Part shown: piece by piece, positions 29,073-38,354 of the stretch | How positions within the stretch are numbered: position 1 is the stretch's first letter | How the letters are laid out: each line of letters begins with the position of its first letter | Origin: Mesorhizobium sp. NFR06 | GTDB taxonomy: Bacteria; Pseudomonadota; Alphaproteobacteria; Rhizobiales; Rhizobiaceae | NCBI RefSeq assembly: GCF_900115245.1 | Contig: NZ_FOVT01000001.1 | Location: 620,001-684,000, forward strand | DNA length: 64,000 nt | Reading direction: 5' to 3' | Translations under genes and position numbers: made by a program | The notes under the pieces: model-generated | Databases searched by the model: none | Told to the model about the DNA's origin: nothing | The model's input: only the letters and a program-made list of their open reading frames with translations

Positions 29073-29711
29073 TCAACAGTCGCTGCAAGGAATCGTCGGA
29101 CTCCGACGTGGCCTGAGATAATAGGTCTCGCTCATGTTTATGTGGCTGAAGGTCGACAGCAATCCGGCCGATTTCTGCTGCGCGTTGTTCCCATCCCAAG
29201 CGATGACCGGTGTATAGCCGAGGTCGCTCTCCACCCGGATCAGGAAAGTGTTGCGGATTTTCAACGTCGACGGGACGGTCGTGGGATCGCCGCTCTTGGC
29301 ATCTGCGCTGTAGGTGTTGCCCACCAGCTTGCGCGACCACACCACCTTCACTGTCGGTGACGCCTCGTCCGACATCTGTATGGCGGTGATGATGATCGAC
29401 GGCTTCGAGCGGTTGTAGGGCAGAAGCGTCGTCGTACCGATCTTCATGATCGCGTCGAGGTTAGCCTGCACGACCGCCTGCTGCTGCGTCACGAGATCGG
29501 CCACCATGCTGCCGATGCGGCTGACCTTCTTGCTGGTCTCGATGGCCTGCGACGCCTCCATCGTGATGAAATACATGATGAGCAGCACCGGCATGATGAA
29601 CGCGAATTCGATCGCAGCGACACCGCGCCGATCGCCGCCGAACCGCCTCGCTCGCCCCACGATGGCCAAAATCCCCCGATGTGCCCCCGCACTGTACATC
29701 CTATCCTCCAA
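29073..29711 (-). CDS. TadE-like pseudopilin 1
   Basis: The 212-residue product has the TadE pattern near its N-terminus: a basic leader followed by DRRGVAAIEFAFIMPVLLIMYFITMEASQAI, where the glutamate five or six residues into the hydrophobic stretch is the pseudopilin signature. The rest is a variable extracellular domain ending in PTIPCSDC. Such minor pilins are processed by the prepilin peptidase and act in Tad pilus assembly. It is 29 bases downstream of a second TadE-like gene and faces away from the flp operon. ATG 29699 is an alternative start. Confidence 0.8.
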   Translation of the reverse strand: MEDRMYSAGAHRGILAIVGRARRFGGDRRGVAAIEFAFIMPVLLIMYFITMEASQAIETSKKVSRIGSMVADLVTQQQAVVQANLDAIMKIGTTTLLPYNRSKPSIIITAIQMSDEASPTVKVVWSRKLVGNTYSADAKSGDPTTVPSTLKIRNTFLIRVESDLGYTPVIAWDGNNAQQKSAGLLSTFSHINMSETYYLRPRRSPTIPCSDC

Positions 29712-29740
29712 GCCGCCGCAGTCTCAGCCGTCCGCCGGCC

Positions 29741-30331
29741 TCAGTTGTCGAATGGTTCGTTTTGCCAGGTCACGGACGCGAAATGCAGCGTGGTGCCATC
29801 AGTGAAATTCTGCATCTGTTTGGCCAGGAGATCCGTCATCACCGGCCATTTGTAGAACACCCGCAGCATGTTGATCGATTCGGCCAGCCCGGGCGAAACT
29901 GTGGGGGTCATGTCACCCCCGCCTTGCGTCAGCACGATGCGGTCGCCGTCTATTCTGAAGCCTGCCGTGGCGGCGTCGGCGAAGCTCGAATATTCGCGCA
30001 AATCCACCAGCAGTCCGGGGCAGTTCTTGGCCACCATGATCTCCAGCCTGCTGCAGATCAGCTGCTTGACGGAGGCTTCGGTGACATTCGCCTTCTGCAG
30101 CTGTCCGGTCCGCAGCTGGCGGGCGACATCGTCGGTGACGTTGGCCATCACCTCCTGGCCGGCGAACGAAACGCAGCTCTCGAGGATGGCGAAGACGAGT
30201 AGCGCGAACGGGATGGCCAACAGGGCGAATTCCATCGCCGTGCTGCCGCGTCTGTCGCTGAAGAAACCGGGGCGGGATTTGGCGCGCGCCTTGCCGTCCG
30301 TGCCGTCGCCGGATGTGGCGTTCTTGCTCAT
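29741..30331 (-). CDS. TadE-like pseudopilin 2
   Basis: The 196-residue product has a cytoplasmic leader of about 30 residues, then SDRRGSTAMEFALLAIPFALLVFAILESCVSF, the TadE/TadF processing and membrane segment with its glutamate. An extracellular domain follows (VTDDVARQLRTGQLQKANVTEASVKQLIC). The start chosen is ATG 30331 (MSKNATSGDG), because the 14 upstream residues are not family-like. It is first of the two TadE-like genes on the minus strand, which together probably supply the TadE and TadF functions of the adjacent Tad locus. Confidence 0.82.
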   Translation of the reverse strand: MSKNATSGDGTDGKARAKSRPGFFSDRRGSTAMEFALLAIPFALLVFAILESCVSFAGQEVMANVTDDVARQLRTGQLQKANVTEASVKQLICSRLEIMVAKNCPGLLVDLREYSSFADAATAGFRIDGDRIVLTQGGGDMTPTVSPGLAESINMLRVFYKWPVMTDLLAKQMQNFTDGTTLHFASVTWQNEPFDN

Positions 30332-30479
30332 TTTTTGCGTTCCTGCCGATCCCCATTGCGGTACCGGCGGCAAGGTAGCGAAAACCCATTGAGTTCCGGT
30401 TTGGATGATCGCTAAATTCGCCGGCCGAGCTTTAAGCTGTCTTTAACGGCCCGCAGGATTCGCCCTCGCTCAGGCTTAG

Positions 30480-30585
30480 TGCATGTCGCTCAGAAGTGTG
30501 CGGCGGTTCCGGGACGACGACATGCGTCAAAACCAAGACTTAAAGCGCGTCGCCTGAATCCGTTTCAGCGCGACGCGCTTCAGTG
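30480..30585 (+). repeat. Full-length two-hairpin repeat (family B)
   Basis: The element reads GCATGTCG, a GTGTGCGGCGGTTCCGGGA core, CGACATGC, a linker (GTCAAAACCAAGACTTA), then AAGCGCGTCGC and its complement GCGACGCGCTT around CTGAATCCGTTTCAG. Both hairpins are perfectly or almost perfectly paired. It lies in the 248-base gap between the TadE-like gene and the pilus-protein gene. It is the inverted equivalent of 62101-62204. Confidence 0.85.
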
Positions 30586-31002
30586 CCCGGCGCTCATTTC
30601 GGATTCGGAAGCCTTCTCGGCCTCGGTCTTGAACGCGCTCTCGCAATAGGGCGTGCAAGACATGGTCTGCACTTCAGCCCGCCTGTAGATGCGTACCGAG
30701 GAAGCGGCCTGCCGCACGACCGTCACCTGTTCATCGATGATCGGGCTGCCGTCTGAGTCGAGCACGACCACATTGGTGACGCCAAAACCTTTGCCGGTAA
30801 GAACGATGGTGGAGGCATCCTGCACGGAGGCATCGGCAATCGCCGGATTGCCGATGACGACCGTGTCGGCCGCGCGCGACAATTTGACGATCTTTGCCTG
30901 GTTCATGGTGACTTCTATGCCGGCGCCGGCGCTGGCCGGCATGACCAGAACGGCAGTTGCCAGCAGCGCGGCGACTGGAAACAGCGATCTCGGCAAGGTC
31001 AT
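30580..31002 (-). CDS. Exported pilus-assembly N-terminal-domain protein (CpaC-like N domain)
   Basis: The 140-residue product has a signal peptide (LFPVAALLATAVLVMPASAGA). It then has the short domain found at the N-terminus of Tad secretins: IEVTMNQAKIVKLSRAADTVVIGNPAIADASV and GVTNVVVLDSDGSPIIDEQVTVVR. A C-terminal tail with two cysteines (MSCTPYCESAF) follows. It lacks the secretin channel. The same domain opens CpaC at 33217, so this is a stand-alone copy, perhaps a periplasmic partner of the secretin. ATG 31002 with GGGAG upstream was chosen. It is divergent from flp. Confidence 0.8.
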   Translation of the reverse strand: MTLPRSLFPVAALLATAVLVMPASAGAGIEVTMNQAKIVKLSRAADTVVIGNPAIADASVQDASTIVLTGKGFGVTNVVVLDSDGSPIIDEQVTVVRQAASSVRIYRRAEVQTMSCTPYCESAFKTEAEKASESEMSAGH

Positions 31003-31204
31003 TGAAGCGCTCCCGGCGGGTAGATTCTTCAACGGAACATGAACGAGATTGGTGAACCAACGGTTAAACCTGGCCTGGCTGCAATGGCCGATCGGCTTGC
31101 CGCATGCGTCATGCATCGATGGTCCTCGCTGTTTTAGCAATATTGCAGGAGCCCCGGTTTCCGCTGTTTTGCCGGGGTCCCGGGACGCTCGACATTGTTT
31201 AGGC

Positions 31205-31218
31205 TGTGGTTAACCACA
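31205..31218. promoter_or_regulatory. Perfect palindrome in the divergent pilus promoter region
   Basis: TGTGGTTAACCACA is a 14-base perfect palindrome in the 359-base gene-free stretch 31003-31361 between the two divergent pilus genes. It lies about 143 bases upstream of the flp start. It looks like a dimeric regulator site. The bound protein is unknown. The rest of the stretch holds both promoters; I see no further repeats in it. Confidence 0.45.
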
Positions 31219-31361
31219 CAACGCGTTCACCGCCGGAAAGGAATCGGTAAGGCTGTTTATTAAGCCGATTGAAAGGGCTTCTGCCTAGATTTGCTGCATC
31301 CGATCAACCCGCAAAGAGAAGTTGACGGAAGTGCTGTAACACGTGGAGTAGGAGCTCTCGA

Positions 31362-31538
31362 ATGTCTAATCTCATTGCACGTTTTGTGAAGGACGAATCC
31401 GGCGCGACCGCCATCGAATACGGTCTGATCGCCGCTCTCATCGCGCTCGCCATCATGGTCGGTGCCACCGCGCTCGGCAGCTCGCTGAACGCCAAGTTCC
31501 AAAACATTGCCACCACGCTTAACGGCGCGGCTCCGTGA
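31362..31538 (+). CDS. flp: Flp-type major pilin
   Basis: The gene encodes 58 residues: MSNLIARFVKDESGATAIEY is the leader plus the start of the processed pilin. The cleavage site is after Gly14 of ESGATAIEYGL, with Glu19 at the usual position five residues later. A single hydrophobic helix (LIAALIALAIMVGATALG) follows. This is the Flp/Fap pilin pattern: short, one helix, no globular head. GGAG lies about ten bases before the ATG. It is the first gene of the pilus operon direction and is followed by a strong terminator, so it is probably made at a higher level than the assembly genes. Confidence 0.93.
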   Translation: MSNLIARFVKDESGATAIEYGLIAALIALAIMVGATALGSSLNAKFQNIATTLNGAAP

Positions 31539-31572
31539 TAGGCAGCGATATCGCGCCTTCTCGGCAAATAGC

Positions 31573-31600
31573 AAAAGGGCCGCCTGTTGGTGGCCCTTTT
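31573..31600 (+). terminator. Intrinsic terminator after flp
   Basis: AAAAGGGCC (31573-31581) pairs with GGCCCTTTT (31592-31600) around a 10-base loop, giving a stem that ends in a T-run. It is 35 bases after the flp stop and 96 bases before cpaA. It would separate high pilin expression from the cpa genes, as seen for other Tad loci. Confidence 0.8.
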
Positions 31601-31695
31601 CATGCAGCCGGCCGGTTCTGATCGTCCGGCCTCTCGATCGTCAATCCAGCGCGCCTAGCATGCCGCTGTAAACCTGTCACAGGCACGCTGCATCT

Positions 31696-32214
31696 ATGCT
31701 TGAAGCCGTGATCTTCGTCGTCTTTCCTTTCTGTATGCTGTTTGCGGCGATCTCGGACACGTTGTCGATGACGATCGCCAACCGCGTCCCGGTGCTCCTG
31801 GTGGCGACGTTTGCGATTGTCGCTCCGCTGACCGGCATGGACTGGGCAACCTTTGGATGGCACTTCGCCGCCGGTGCCCTGGTGCTTGCGGTGACGTTCG
31901 GTCTTTTTGCGCTCGGCGGCATGGGCGGCGGCGATGCCAAGCTTCTCGCCGCCACGGCCGTCTGGATGGGTTTCGGCATCAACCTTGTCGGCTACCTGGT
32001 GACCTCGACCCTCATCGGCGGCCTGTTGACCCTTGCCATCCTCCTCTACAGAAAATCGGCGCTGGCGGCATACACCGGGCACAACCGCTTTCTGCGCCAT
32101 TTCGCCGACGAGAGCGTCGGCGTTCCCTATGGTGTCGCGCTTGGTCTCGGCGGATTGATCACCTTCCCGGATTCCCCGCTGGTGGTTTGGGCTCTGGAAA
32201 GGCTCGCCGCTTAG
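31696..32214 (+). CDS. cpaA: Tad prepilin peptidase CpaA
   Basis: CpaA is the inner-membrane aspartic protease that removes the leader from Flp and pseudopilins. The 172-residue product is all membrane helices. The two catalytic aspartates are in AAISDTLSMTIANR (near residue 21) and GGMGGGDAKLL (near residue 80), the A24 family pattern. It has only the peptidase part and lacks the N-methylation domain, as usual for Tad systems. A terminator follows at 32241. Confidence 0.92.
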   Translation: MLEAVIFVVFPFCMLFAAISDTLSMTIANRVPVLLVATFAIVAPLTGMDWATFGWHFAAGALVLAVTFGLFALGGMGGGDAKLLAATAVWMGFGINLVGYLVTSTLIGGLLTLAILLYRKSALAAYTGHNRFLRHFADESVGVPYGVALGLGGLITFPDSPLVVWALERLAA

Positions 32215-32240
32215 CTCGCCTTAACGAACAAGGATCCCGA

Positions 32241-32262
32241 AGGCGGCCTGGCCGCCTTTTTT
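32241..32262 (+). terminator. Intrinsic terminator after cpaA
   Basis: AGGCGGC and GCCGCCT arms around CTG are followed by six T residues, 27 bases after the cpaA stop. The AT-rich stretch 32280-32345 that follows probably carries the promoter for cpaB and the rest. Confidence 0.82.
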
Positions 32263-32407
32263 GTTAACGCGGGGCCGCTCCGTCTAATTTGAGTAAACGT
32301 TAAATTAATCACGATCGTAAGCATTACATTAACCTTGTTTTGACGATTGCAGCTGCAAAGTCCGGCCTGGCGAGGGTGGTTTGCCAAAGGCGAAGGGTTT
32401 CGGACGA

Positions 32408-33220
32408 ATGCCAGCATCCCGATTGATCATTCTGGGCGTGGCTGCGGTCGCGGCGGGTGGCGCAGGCTATGTCGCGAAGAACATGGTCGTGGCGCCACCG
32501 CCTCAAGTCACTGTCGATGCGCCCAGGCAGCCGGCGATCGCATTGCAGGACGTGCTGGTGCTTTCCGGCGACGTGCCGATGGGCAGCCAGATCGGAAACA
32601 ACGTCAGGTGGGAAGAATGGCCGGCCGACGGCGTCAATGCCAATTTCATCACCCGCGCCGCCGAACCTGACGCCGTCGAAAAGCTCAAGGGTTCGGTTGC
32701 GCGCATGGCCATGTATACGGGCGAACCGTTGCGACGCTCCAAGCTGGTCGGCGAGGGGCAAAGCTTCATGTCGTCGATCCTGCCGACAGGCATGCGCGCT
32801 GTCGCGACCGCGATATCGGCCGATACGTCCGCCGGTGGCTTCATCCTGCCCAACGATTTCGTCGACGTCATCATGACCCGTCGCGCCGACACCGGCAACG
32901 GCGGCAGCGGCTTCAACACAGAGACCATCCTCAAGAACATCCGGGTGCTGGCGATCGACCAGACCATCCAGGAAGACGAGGAAGGCAAGAAGACCAGGGT
33001 CGGCCAGACCGCGACGCTGGAGCTGACGCCGCAGCAGGCCGAGATCATCACGGTGGCGCAGCAGATGGCCGACCGCCTCACGCTGGCGCTGCGTCCGATC
33101 ACCGACATCCATGAAAAGCCTACCGACGAAGCCGACTACCTTGTCAATGGCAATGGCCGGCGCGGAACGGTGCGATTGATCAAGTCGGGTGAGGTTTCCG
33201 AGGTGGGAGCAAGGAAATGA
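32408..33220 (+). CDS. cpaB: Pilus assembly protein CpaB (RcpC)
   Basis: CpaB is a periplasmic, membrane-anchored protein that works with the secretin. The 270-residue product has an N-terminal membrane anchor (RLIILGVAAVAAGGAGYVAKNMV), then an SAF domain (DVLVLSGDVPMGSQIGNNVRWEEWPADGVNANFI) and the CpaB C-terminal domain (GMRAVATAISADTSAGGFILPNDFVDVIMTR). I chose ATG 32408 because CpaB proteins start with this short basic segment; a TTG at 32381 is in frame. Its end overlaps cpaC by four bases. Confidence 0.92.
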   Translation: MPASRLIILGVAAVAAGGAGYVAKNMVVAPPPQVTVDAPRQPAIALQDVLVLSGDVPMGSQIGNNVRWEEWPADGVNANFITRAAEPDAVEKLKGSVARMAMYTGEPLRRSKLVGEGQSFMSSILPTGMRAVATAISADTSAGGFILPNDFVDVIMTRRADTGNGGSGFNTETILKNIRVLAIDQTIQEDEEGKKTRVGQTATLELTPQQAEIITVAQQMADRLTLALRPITDIHEKPTDEADYLVNGNGRRGTVRLIKSGEVSEVGARK

Positions 33221-34725
33221 GGCTAAACGGCAAACTGCTGCCCTTCCTGGCGGCCGCGGCGATCGGCCTGTTCCTGTTCGGCACAAACGCTCCCGGGGTA
33301 GTCGAAGCCAAAGCCGCGAGCGCCGGCGTATCGGCTTCCGTCGCCACGCAGCGCGTCAAGCTCGGTCTCAACAAATCCGTGGTCATCGACCTGCCGAACG
33401 ACGCCTATGATATCCTCGTCGCCAATCCGGCGGTTGCCGATGCCGTCACCCGCACGGCGCGACGCATTTACCTGTTTGGCAAGGCTGTCGGTGAAACCAA
33501 CATCTTTGTTTTCGGTCCTAATGGCGAGCAGATCGTCAGCCTGGATCTGGCCGTCGAGCGCGACGTCGCCGGGCTGGAGGACTATCTGAAGCGCTTCATT
33601 CCGTCCTCGCAGATCAAGGTCGAGCTTCTCAACGACAACGTCGTCCTGACGGGCATGGTCGACACGCCTCTCGATTCCAAGCGCGCGGTCGACCTGGCAA
33701 CCATCTTCGTATCCGGCGGTGAAGCGACGACGGGTCAGTATTCGCAGACTGCAGCCGGCGGCTCGGTCAATGGCGGCGTCGACATCAACAACCCCGACCA
33801 GGAGCGCCGGACCTCCAAAATCGTCAACCTCTTGCAGATCATCGGCGACGATCAGGTGACGCTCAAGGTGACTGTCGCCGAAGTCAGCCGCTCCGTGATG
33901 AAGCAGCTCGGCGTCAACATGGTGGGCAATGGCGGCAGCAACGGCATAACCTATGGCTCTGTCGTCGACACCTTTCCCGGCCTCGGCAAGCCGCTGTCTA
34001 GTTCAGGCTTCAACTTCGCCAGCTCGTCCCTGCAAGGCACCATCAACGCCATGGAACAGTCGGGCGTCATGAAGACGCTGGCGGAGCCGACACTGACGGC
34101 CGTGTCGGGCGAGAAGGCGACGTTCAAGGTCGGTGGCGAATACAACATGGTGAGTTCAGTCACCAACAACAAATCGACAGACAATCAGACTGGCGAAAGG
34201 ACCTGGACGGCAGACAAGGTCGAATACGGCATCGGGTTGGAGTTCCAGCCGGTAGTGTTGTCTGCCGGCCGCATCAGCCTGAAGGTAAGAACCGCGGTTT
34301 CAGAGCCGACTACGGAAGGCTCGTTCGCGTTGGGCGACACGAACATCATATCGCTGCGCAAACGCCTGGCGGACACGACGGTGGAATTGCCTTCCGGTGG
34401 TTCTATGATGATCGCCGGTCTCGTCCGCGATGATGTCCGGCAGGCCGTCGACGGCTTGCCTGGGCTGACAAAGATCCCCGTGCTCGGCACGCTGTTCCGC
34501 AGCCGCGATTTCGTCCGCAACGAGAGCGAGCTCGTCATCATCATCACGCCCTATCTGGCGCGACCGGTGGCGCGCAACGACTTGGCCAAGCCGGACGACA
34601 ATTTCAATCCGCCAAGCGATGGCGCCGGCATGTTCCTCGGCCGCGTCAACCGCGTCTACGGCACCATGCAGACCGACAGGCCGCCGGGCCGCTATCACGG
34701 CGTCGTCGGCTTCATCTACAAATGA
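33217..34725 (+). CDS. cpaC: Tad secretin CpaC (RcpA)
   Basis: CpaC forms the outer-membrane channel for the Flp pilus. The 502-residue product has a signal peptide (LLPFLAAAAIGLFLFGTNAPGVVEA), then the pilus N-terminal domain (RVKLGLNKSVVIDLPNDAYDILVANPAVADAV). A BON-like region (IKVELLNDNVVLTGMVDT) and the secretin core follow, ending in GLPGLTKIPVLGTLFRS and SELVIIITPYLARPV. These last motifs are the secretin signature. It overlaps cpaB by four bases. Its stop (TGA, 34723-34725) overlaps an ATG at 34722 in the next frame. Confidence 0.95.
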   Translation: MRLNGKLLPFLAAAAIGLFLFGTNAPGVVEAKAASAGVSASVATQRVKLGLNKSVVIDLPNDAYDILVANPAVADAVTRTARRIYLFGKAVGETNIFVFGPNGEQIVSLDLAVERDVAGLEDYLKRFIPSSQIKVELLNDNVVLTGMVDTPLDSKRAVDLATIFVSGGEATTGQYSQTAAGGSVNGGVDINNPDQERRTSKIVNLLQIIGDDQVTLKVTVAEVSRSVMKQLGVNMVGNGGSNGITYGSVVDTFPGLGKPLSSSGFNFASSSLQGTINAMEQSGVMKTLAEPTLTAVSGEKATFKVGGEYNMVSSVTNNKSTDNQTGERTWTADKVEYGIGLEFQPVVLSAGRISLKVRTAVSEPTTEGSFALGDTNIISLRKRLADTTVELPSGGSMMIAGLVRDDVRQAVDGLPGLTKIPVLGTLFRSRDFVRNESELVIIITPYLARPVARNDLAKPDDNFNPPSDGAGMFLGRVNRVYGTMQTDRPPGRYHGVVGFIYK

Positions 34726-34739
34726 GTGGGAATGCGGAT

Positions 34740-35477
34740 ATGTCCAAGTCAGCATCGAAGGTCGTGACGGTCCGGGCGGCGTCCGGTATCGAAAGGATCC
34801 GTCGGCCGATAGTCCCGGCACTGGCGGTTATGCTCGCGGTCTCGCTCGCCGGCTGCGCCAGCTGGCACCGCGATAGCGTTACGGTCGGGGCGATACCGGA
34901 CGATTACCGGACGACCCATCCGATCGTCATCGCCGAGAAGAACCAGAAGATTGACCTGCCGGTCGGCGCGGGCGACCGCGGCATGACTGGCGCCCAGCGC
35001 GACACGCTGCTTGGCTTCCTTGAAGGCTACGACAAGAGCGCCGCGCCGGCGTTGACGATCGCGATGCCGGCCGGGTCCGCCAACGAGGTTGCCGCCCGTG
35101 CCGCCGGCCGCGATTTTGCCAGGCTCGCCATGGCGGCGGGCGTCAAGCGCAACCGCATCGTCATGACTTCCTATCAGTCGGCGGTGCCGGAGGCCTCCGC
35201 GCCGGTGCGCGTCGCCTTCGTCGCGGTACGGGCCCAAACCGACAAATGCGGGCGTTGGCCCGACGACATTCTGGAGACGTCGGAGAACAAGCACTATGCC
35301 GACTTCGGCTGCTCCTACCAGAACAACCTCGCGGCCCAGCTGGCCAATCCCAACGATCTGCTCGGGCCGCGCAAGCAGTCCGACATCGACGCCGAAAATC
35401 GCGGCGCGGTGATCGACGTCTATCGGAGCAGGGGGATCTCGGACGAGTTCCTCGGCAATTCGGAAGTAACCTACTGA
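34740..35477 (+). CDS. cpaD: Tad pilus lipoprotein CpaD
   Basis: CpaD is an outer-membrane lipoprotein thought to help assemble or place the secretin. The 245-residue product has a lipobox: VPALAVMLAVSLAGC, with the acylated cysteine near residue 42. The family signature VTVGAIPDDYRTTHPIVIAE follows, and the conserved cysteine-containing end DFGCSYQNNLAAQLANPNDLLGPR is present. ATG 34740 (MSKSASK) has GGGA about seven bases upstream and is preferred over ATG 34722. Confidence 0.92.
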   Translation: MSKSASKVVTVRAASGIERIRRPIVPALAVMLAVSLAGCASWHRDSVTVGAIPDDYRTTHPIVIAEKNQKIDLPVGAGDRGMTGAQRDTLLGFLEGYDKSAAPALTIAMPAGSANEVAARAAGRDFARLAMAAGVKRNRIVMTSYQSAVPEASAPVRVAFVAVRAQTDKCGRWPDDILETSENKHYADFGCSYQNNLAAQLANPNDLLGPRKQSDIDAENRGAVIDVYRSRGISDEFLGNSEVTY

Positions 35478-35516
35478 GCCGCGCCGGACGACGAAGAGAG
35501 CAGTCACGGAAAGAGC

Positions 35517-36806
35517 ATGACGATGAGCAATCTTGCCTACGACACGCCCACGGAAACCGGCGACCTTTCGCAGCAGGACATCGCCGCCATGCAGGCGCTG
35601 CGTCCGGTGCCGCGCATTTCGATCCAGGCCTTCTGCGAGACTGAAGGCGTCTCCAACCCCGTAACACGCGCGGGCGAGGACCGCCGCATGGCCAAGGCCC
35701 ATCTCAAGGTCCATATGGGCGGCGTCCCGACCGCGATCGAGTTCTACCAGTCCGCGCCGACACCGAACCTGATCCTGCTCGAATCGCGCAGCGAGCCGCA
35801 GCAGCTGCTCGAACAGCTGGGCCAGCTCGCGGAATATTGCGATCCGTCCTCCAAGGTGGTGGTCATCGGCCACTACAATGATGTCGGCCTCTACCGCGAG
35901 CTTATCCGGTCGGGCATTTCGGAATACGTCATCGCGCCGGTCTCGATGACCGACATCGTCAGCGTCGTGTCGTCGATCTTCGTCGATCCGGAATCGGAGC
36001 CGATCGGCCGCTCGCTCGCTTTCATCGGCGCCAAGGGCGGCGTAGGCTCCTCGACCATCGCCCACAATGTCGCCTGGGCGATGTCGTCGCTGTTCAAATC
36101 CGAAGTCGTCATTGCCGATCTCGATCTCGCTTTCGGCACCGCCAACATCAATTTCGATCAGGACCCGGCGCAAGGCATCGCCGAGGCCGTGTTTTCGCCC
36201 GAGCGGGTGGACGAGGTCTATCTCGACCGCCTGCTGGCGCAATGCGCCGAGCATCTGTCGCTGCTCGCGGCTCCCTCCACGCTCGAGCGCGTCTATGATT
36301 TCGATCCCGAGGCCTTCGCGCAGGTCATCGAGACGGCGCAGCGCAGCGCGCCTCTGCTCGTGCTCGATGTGCCGCATGTCTGGAGCGGGTGGACGAAGAG
36401 CACGCTGATCAAGGCCGATGAGATTGTCATCACCGCCACGCCCGAGCTCGCAAATCTGCGCAACACCAAGAACTTGGTCGATATGTTGAAGCGGCTGCGT
36501 CCGAGCGATCCGCCGCCGAAGCTGATCATCAACCAGGCAGGGGTGCCGAAACGGCCGGAGATCGCGGCTTCCGATTTCGCCGAACCGCTCGGCATCACGC
36601 CCATGGCGGTGATCAACTTCGAGCCGCTGCTGTTCGGCAACGCGGCCAACAACGGCCGCATGCTGGGCGAGATGGACGCAAAGAGCCCGGTCGTCACCAT
36701 CATCAACGAGATAGCGCATGTGCTGACCGGGCGCAGCGAAATCAAGGCAAGGAAGAAGGCAGGCCTGGGCTCGATCCTCGGCAAGCTCTCGCGCAACAAG
36801 AAGTGA
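35517..36806 (+). CDS. cpaE: Pilus localisation ATPase CpaE
   Basis: CpaE is a MinD/ParA-like ATPase that places the pilus machine, often at a pole. The 429-residue product has an N-terminal atypical receiver-like domain (about residues 50-155: NLILLESRSEPQQLLEQLGQLAEY, VVVIGHYNDVGLYRELIRSGISEYV). It then has an ATPase domain with a deviant Walker A (FIGAKGGVGSSTIAHNVAWA). The receiver part lacks a clear phospho-acceptor aspartate. ATG 35517 and ATG 35523 are both possible; GGAAAGAGC precedes the first. Confidence 0.92.
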   Translation: MTMSNLAYDTPTETGDLSQQDIAAMQALRPVPRISIQAFCETEGVSNPVTRAGEDRRMAKAHLKVHMGGVPTAIEFYQSAPTPNLILLESRSEPQQLLEQLGQLAEYCDPSSKVVVIGHYNDVGLYRELIRSGISEYVIAPVSMTDIVSVVSSIFVDPESEPIGRSLAFIGAKGGVGSSTIAHNVAWAMSSLFKSEVVIADLDLAFGTANINFDQDPAQGIAEAVFSPERVDEVYLDRLLAQCAEHLSLLAAPSTLERVYDFDPEAFAQVIETAQRSAPLLVLDVPHVWSGWTKSTLIKADEIVITATPELANLRNTKNLVDMLKRLRPSDPPPKLIINQAGVPKRPEIAASDFAEPLGITPMAVINFEPLLFGNAANNGRMLGEMDAKSPVVTIINEIAHVLTGRSEIKARKKAGLGSILGKLSRNKK

Positions 36807-36836
36807 CGCTGATTGAGCGGCATCGGGTAGTCGATC

Positions 36837-38336
36837 ATGTTTGGTAAAAGAGGCACAGACGACGGCAACCGGGCGACGCCCGAATTCCGTCCGCCGGCGG
36901 CCGCTCCCGCCGCTCCCGCGGCCGCGGGCACGATCGCGGCCGAGCGGCCGGCCGCGCCGACCTCCAGCGCGGCAGCCGCGCCGCCGGCCCGCCGTCCTGT
37001 CGAGCCGCCGCCGATGGCGCCCGAGCCGCCAAGAAAGATCCAGCGCGAGCGCAGCGAGGCCTATTACGACACCAAGAGCCAGGTTTTCTCCGCGCTTATC
37101 GATACGATCGACCTGTCGCAGCTCGCCAAGCTCGATCCCGAGACCGCGCGCGAGGAAATCCGCGACATCGTCAACGACATCATTGCGATCAAGAACTTCG
37201 CGATGTCGATCTCCGAACAGGAGGAGTTGCTCGAGGACATCTGCAATGACGTTCTGGGTTATGGACCGCTGGAGCCGTTGCTCGCCCGCGACGACATCGC
37301 CGACATCATGGTCAACGGTTCCAAGAACGTCTACATCGAAGTCAACGGCAAGGTCGAACAGACCGGCGTCCGCTTCCGCGACAACCAGCAATTGCTCAAC
37401 ATCTGCCAGCGCATCGTCAGCCAGGTCGGCCGTCGTGTCGATGAATCGAGCCCGATCTGCGACGCGCGCCTTCCCGACGGCTCGCGCGTCAACGTCATTG
37501 CGCCGCCGCTCTCGATCGACGGCACCGCGCTCACCATCCGCAAGTTCAAGAAGGACAAGCTGACGCTTGATCAGCTGGTCAAGTTCGGCGCGATCTCGCC
37601 GCAAGGCGCGGAAATCCTCAAGATCATCGGGCGCGTCCGCTGCAACATCGTCATTTCTGGCGGCACCGGCTCCGGCAAGACGACGCTGCTCAACTGCCTG
37701 ACCAACTATATTGACCGCGAGGAGCGCGTCATCACCTGCGAGGATTCGGCGGAATTGCAGCTGCAGCAGCCGCATGTGGTCCGTCTCGAAACGCGGCCGC
37801 CCAATCTCGAGGGCGAGGGCGAGGTGACCATGCGCGACCTGGTCAAGAACTGCCTGCGCATGCGGCCCGAGCGGATCATCGTCGGCGAGGTGCGCGGGCC
37901 GGAAGTGTTCGACCTGCTGCAGGCGATGAACACCGGTCACGACGGCTCGATGGGAACGATCCACTCGAACAGCCCGCGCGAATGCCTCAACCGTATCGAA
38001 TCGATGATCGCCATGGGCGGCTACTCACTGCCGCAGCGCACGGTGCGCGAGATCGTCGTCGGCTCGATCGACGTCATCATCCAGGCGGCGCGCTTGCGCG
38101 ATGGCTCGCGCCGCATCACCCACATCACCGAGGTGATCGGCATGGAAGGCGATGTCATCATCACCCAGGACCTGGTCCTCTATAATATCAAGGGCGAGGA
38201 CTCGAACGGCCGGCTGGTCGGCGAGCACGTGTCGACAGGTATCGGTCGGCCGCATTTCTGGGATCGCGCCCGCTATTATGGCGAGGAGCAGCGCCTCGCC
38301 AATGCGCTCGAGGCAATGGAGAAACGCGCTGACTGA
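36837..38336 (+). CDS. cpaF: Tad secretion ATPase CpaF (TadA)
   Basis: CpaF is the hexameric cytoplasmic motor that powers pilus extension, and possibly retraction. The 499-residue product has a low-complexity Ala/Pro-rich N-terminus (about residues 12-65). The N-terminal domain ([21 protein letters not shown]) and the ATPase domain follow. The Walker A is [14 protein letters not shown], the Asp box is [14 protein letters not shown], the Walker B is [18 protein letters not shown], and the His box is [15 protein letters not shown]. The Ala/Pro-rich segment is expected for this subfamily. Confidence 0.95.
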   Translation: MFGKRGTDDGNRATPEFRPPAAAPAAPAAAGTIAAERPAAPTSSAAAAPPARRPVEPPPMAPEPPRKIQRERSEAYYDTKSQVFSALIDTIDLSQLAKLDPETAREEIRDIVNDIIAIKNFAMSISEQEELLEDICNDVLGYGPLEPLLARDDIADIMVNGSKNVYIEVNGKVEQTGVRFRDNQQLLNICQRIVSQVGRRVDESSPICDARLPDGSRVNVIAPPLSIDGTALTIRKFKKDKLTLDQLVKFGAISPQGAEILKIIGRVRCNIVISGGTGSGKTTLLNCLTNYIDREERVITCEDSAELQLQQPHVVRLETRPPNLEGEGEVTMRDLVKNCLRMRPERIIVGEVRGPEVFDLLQAMNTGHDGSMGTIHSNSPRECLNRIESMIAMGGYSLPQRTVREIVVGSIDVIIQAARLRDGSRRITHITEVIGMEGDVIITQDLVLYNIKGEDSNGRLVGEHVSTGIGRPHFWDRARYYGEEQRLANALEAMEKRAD

Positions 38337-38354
38337 TGCGTCTGGAGGTTGGAA

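Noticed and set aside
34749..37964. A 1071-codon open frame opposite cpaD, cpaE and cpaF
   Set aside because: It spans three real genes on the other strand and has the biased Asp/Arg/Leu/Val composition of a GC-rich antisense frame.
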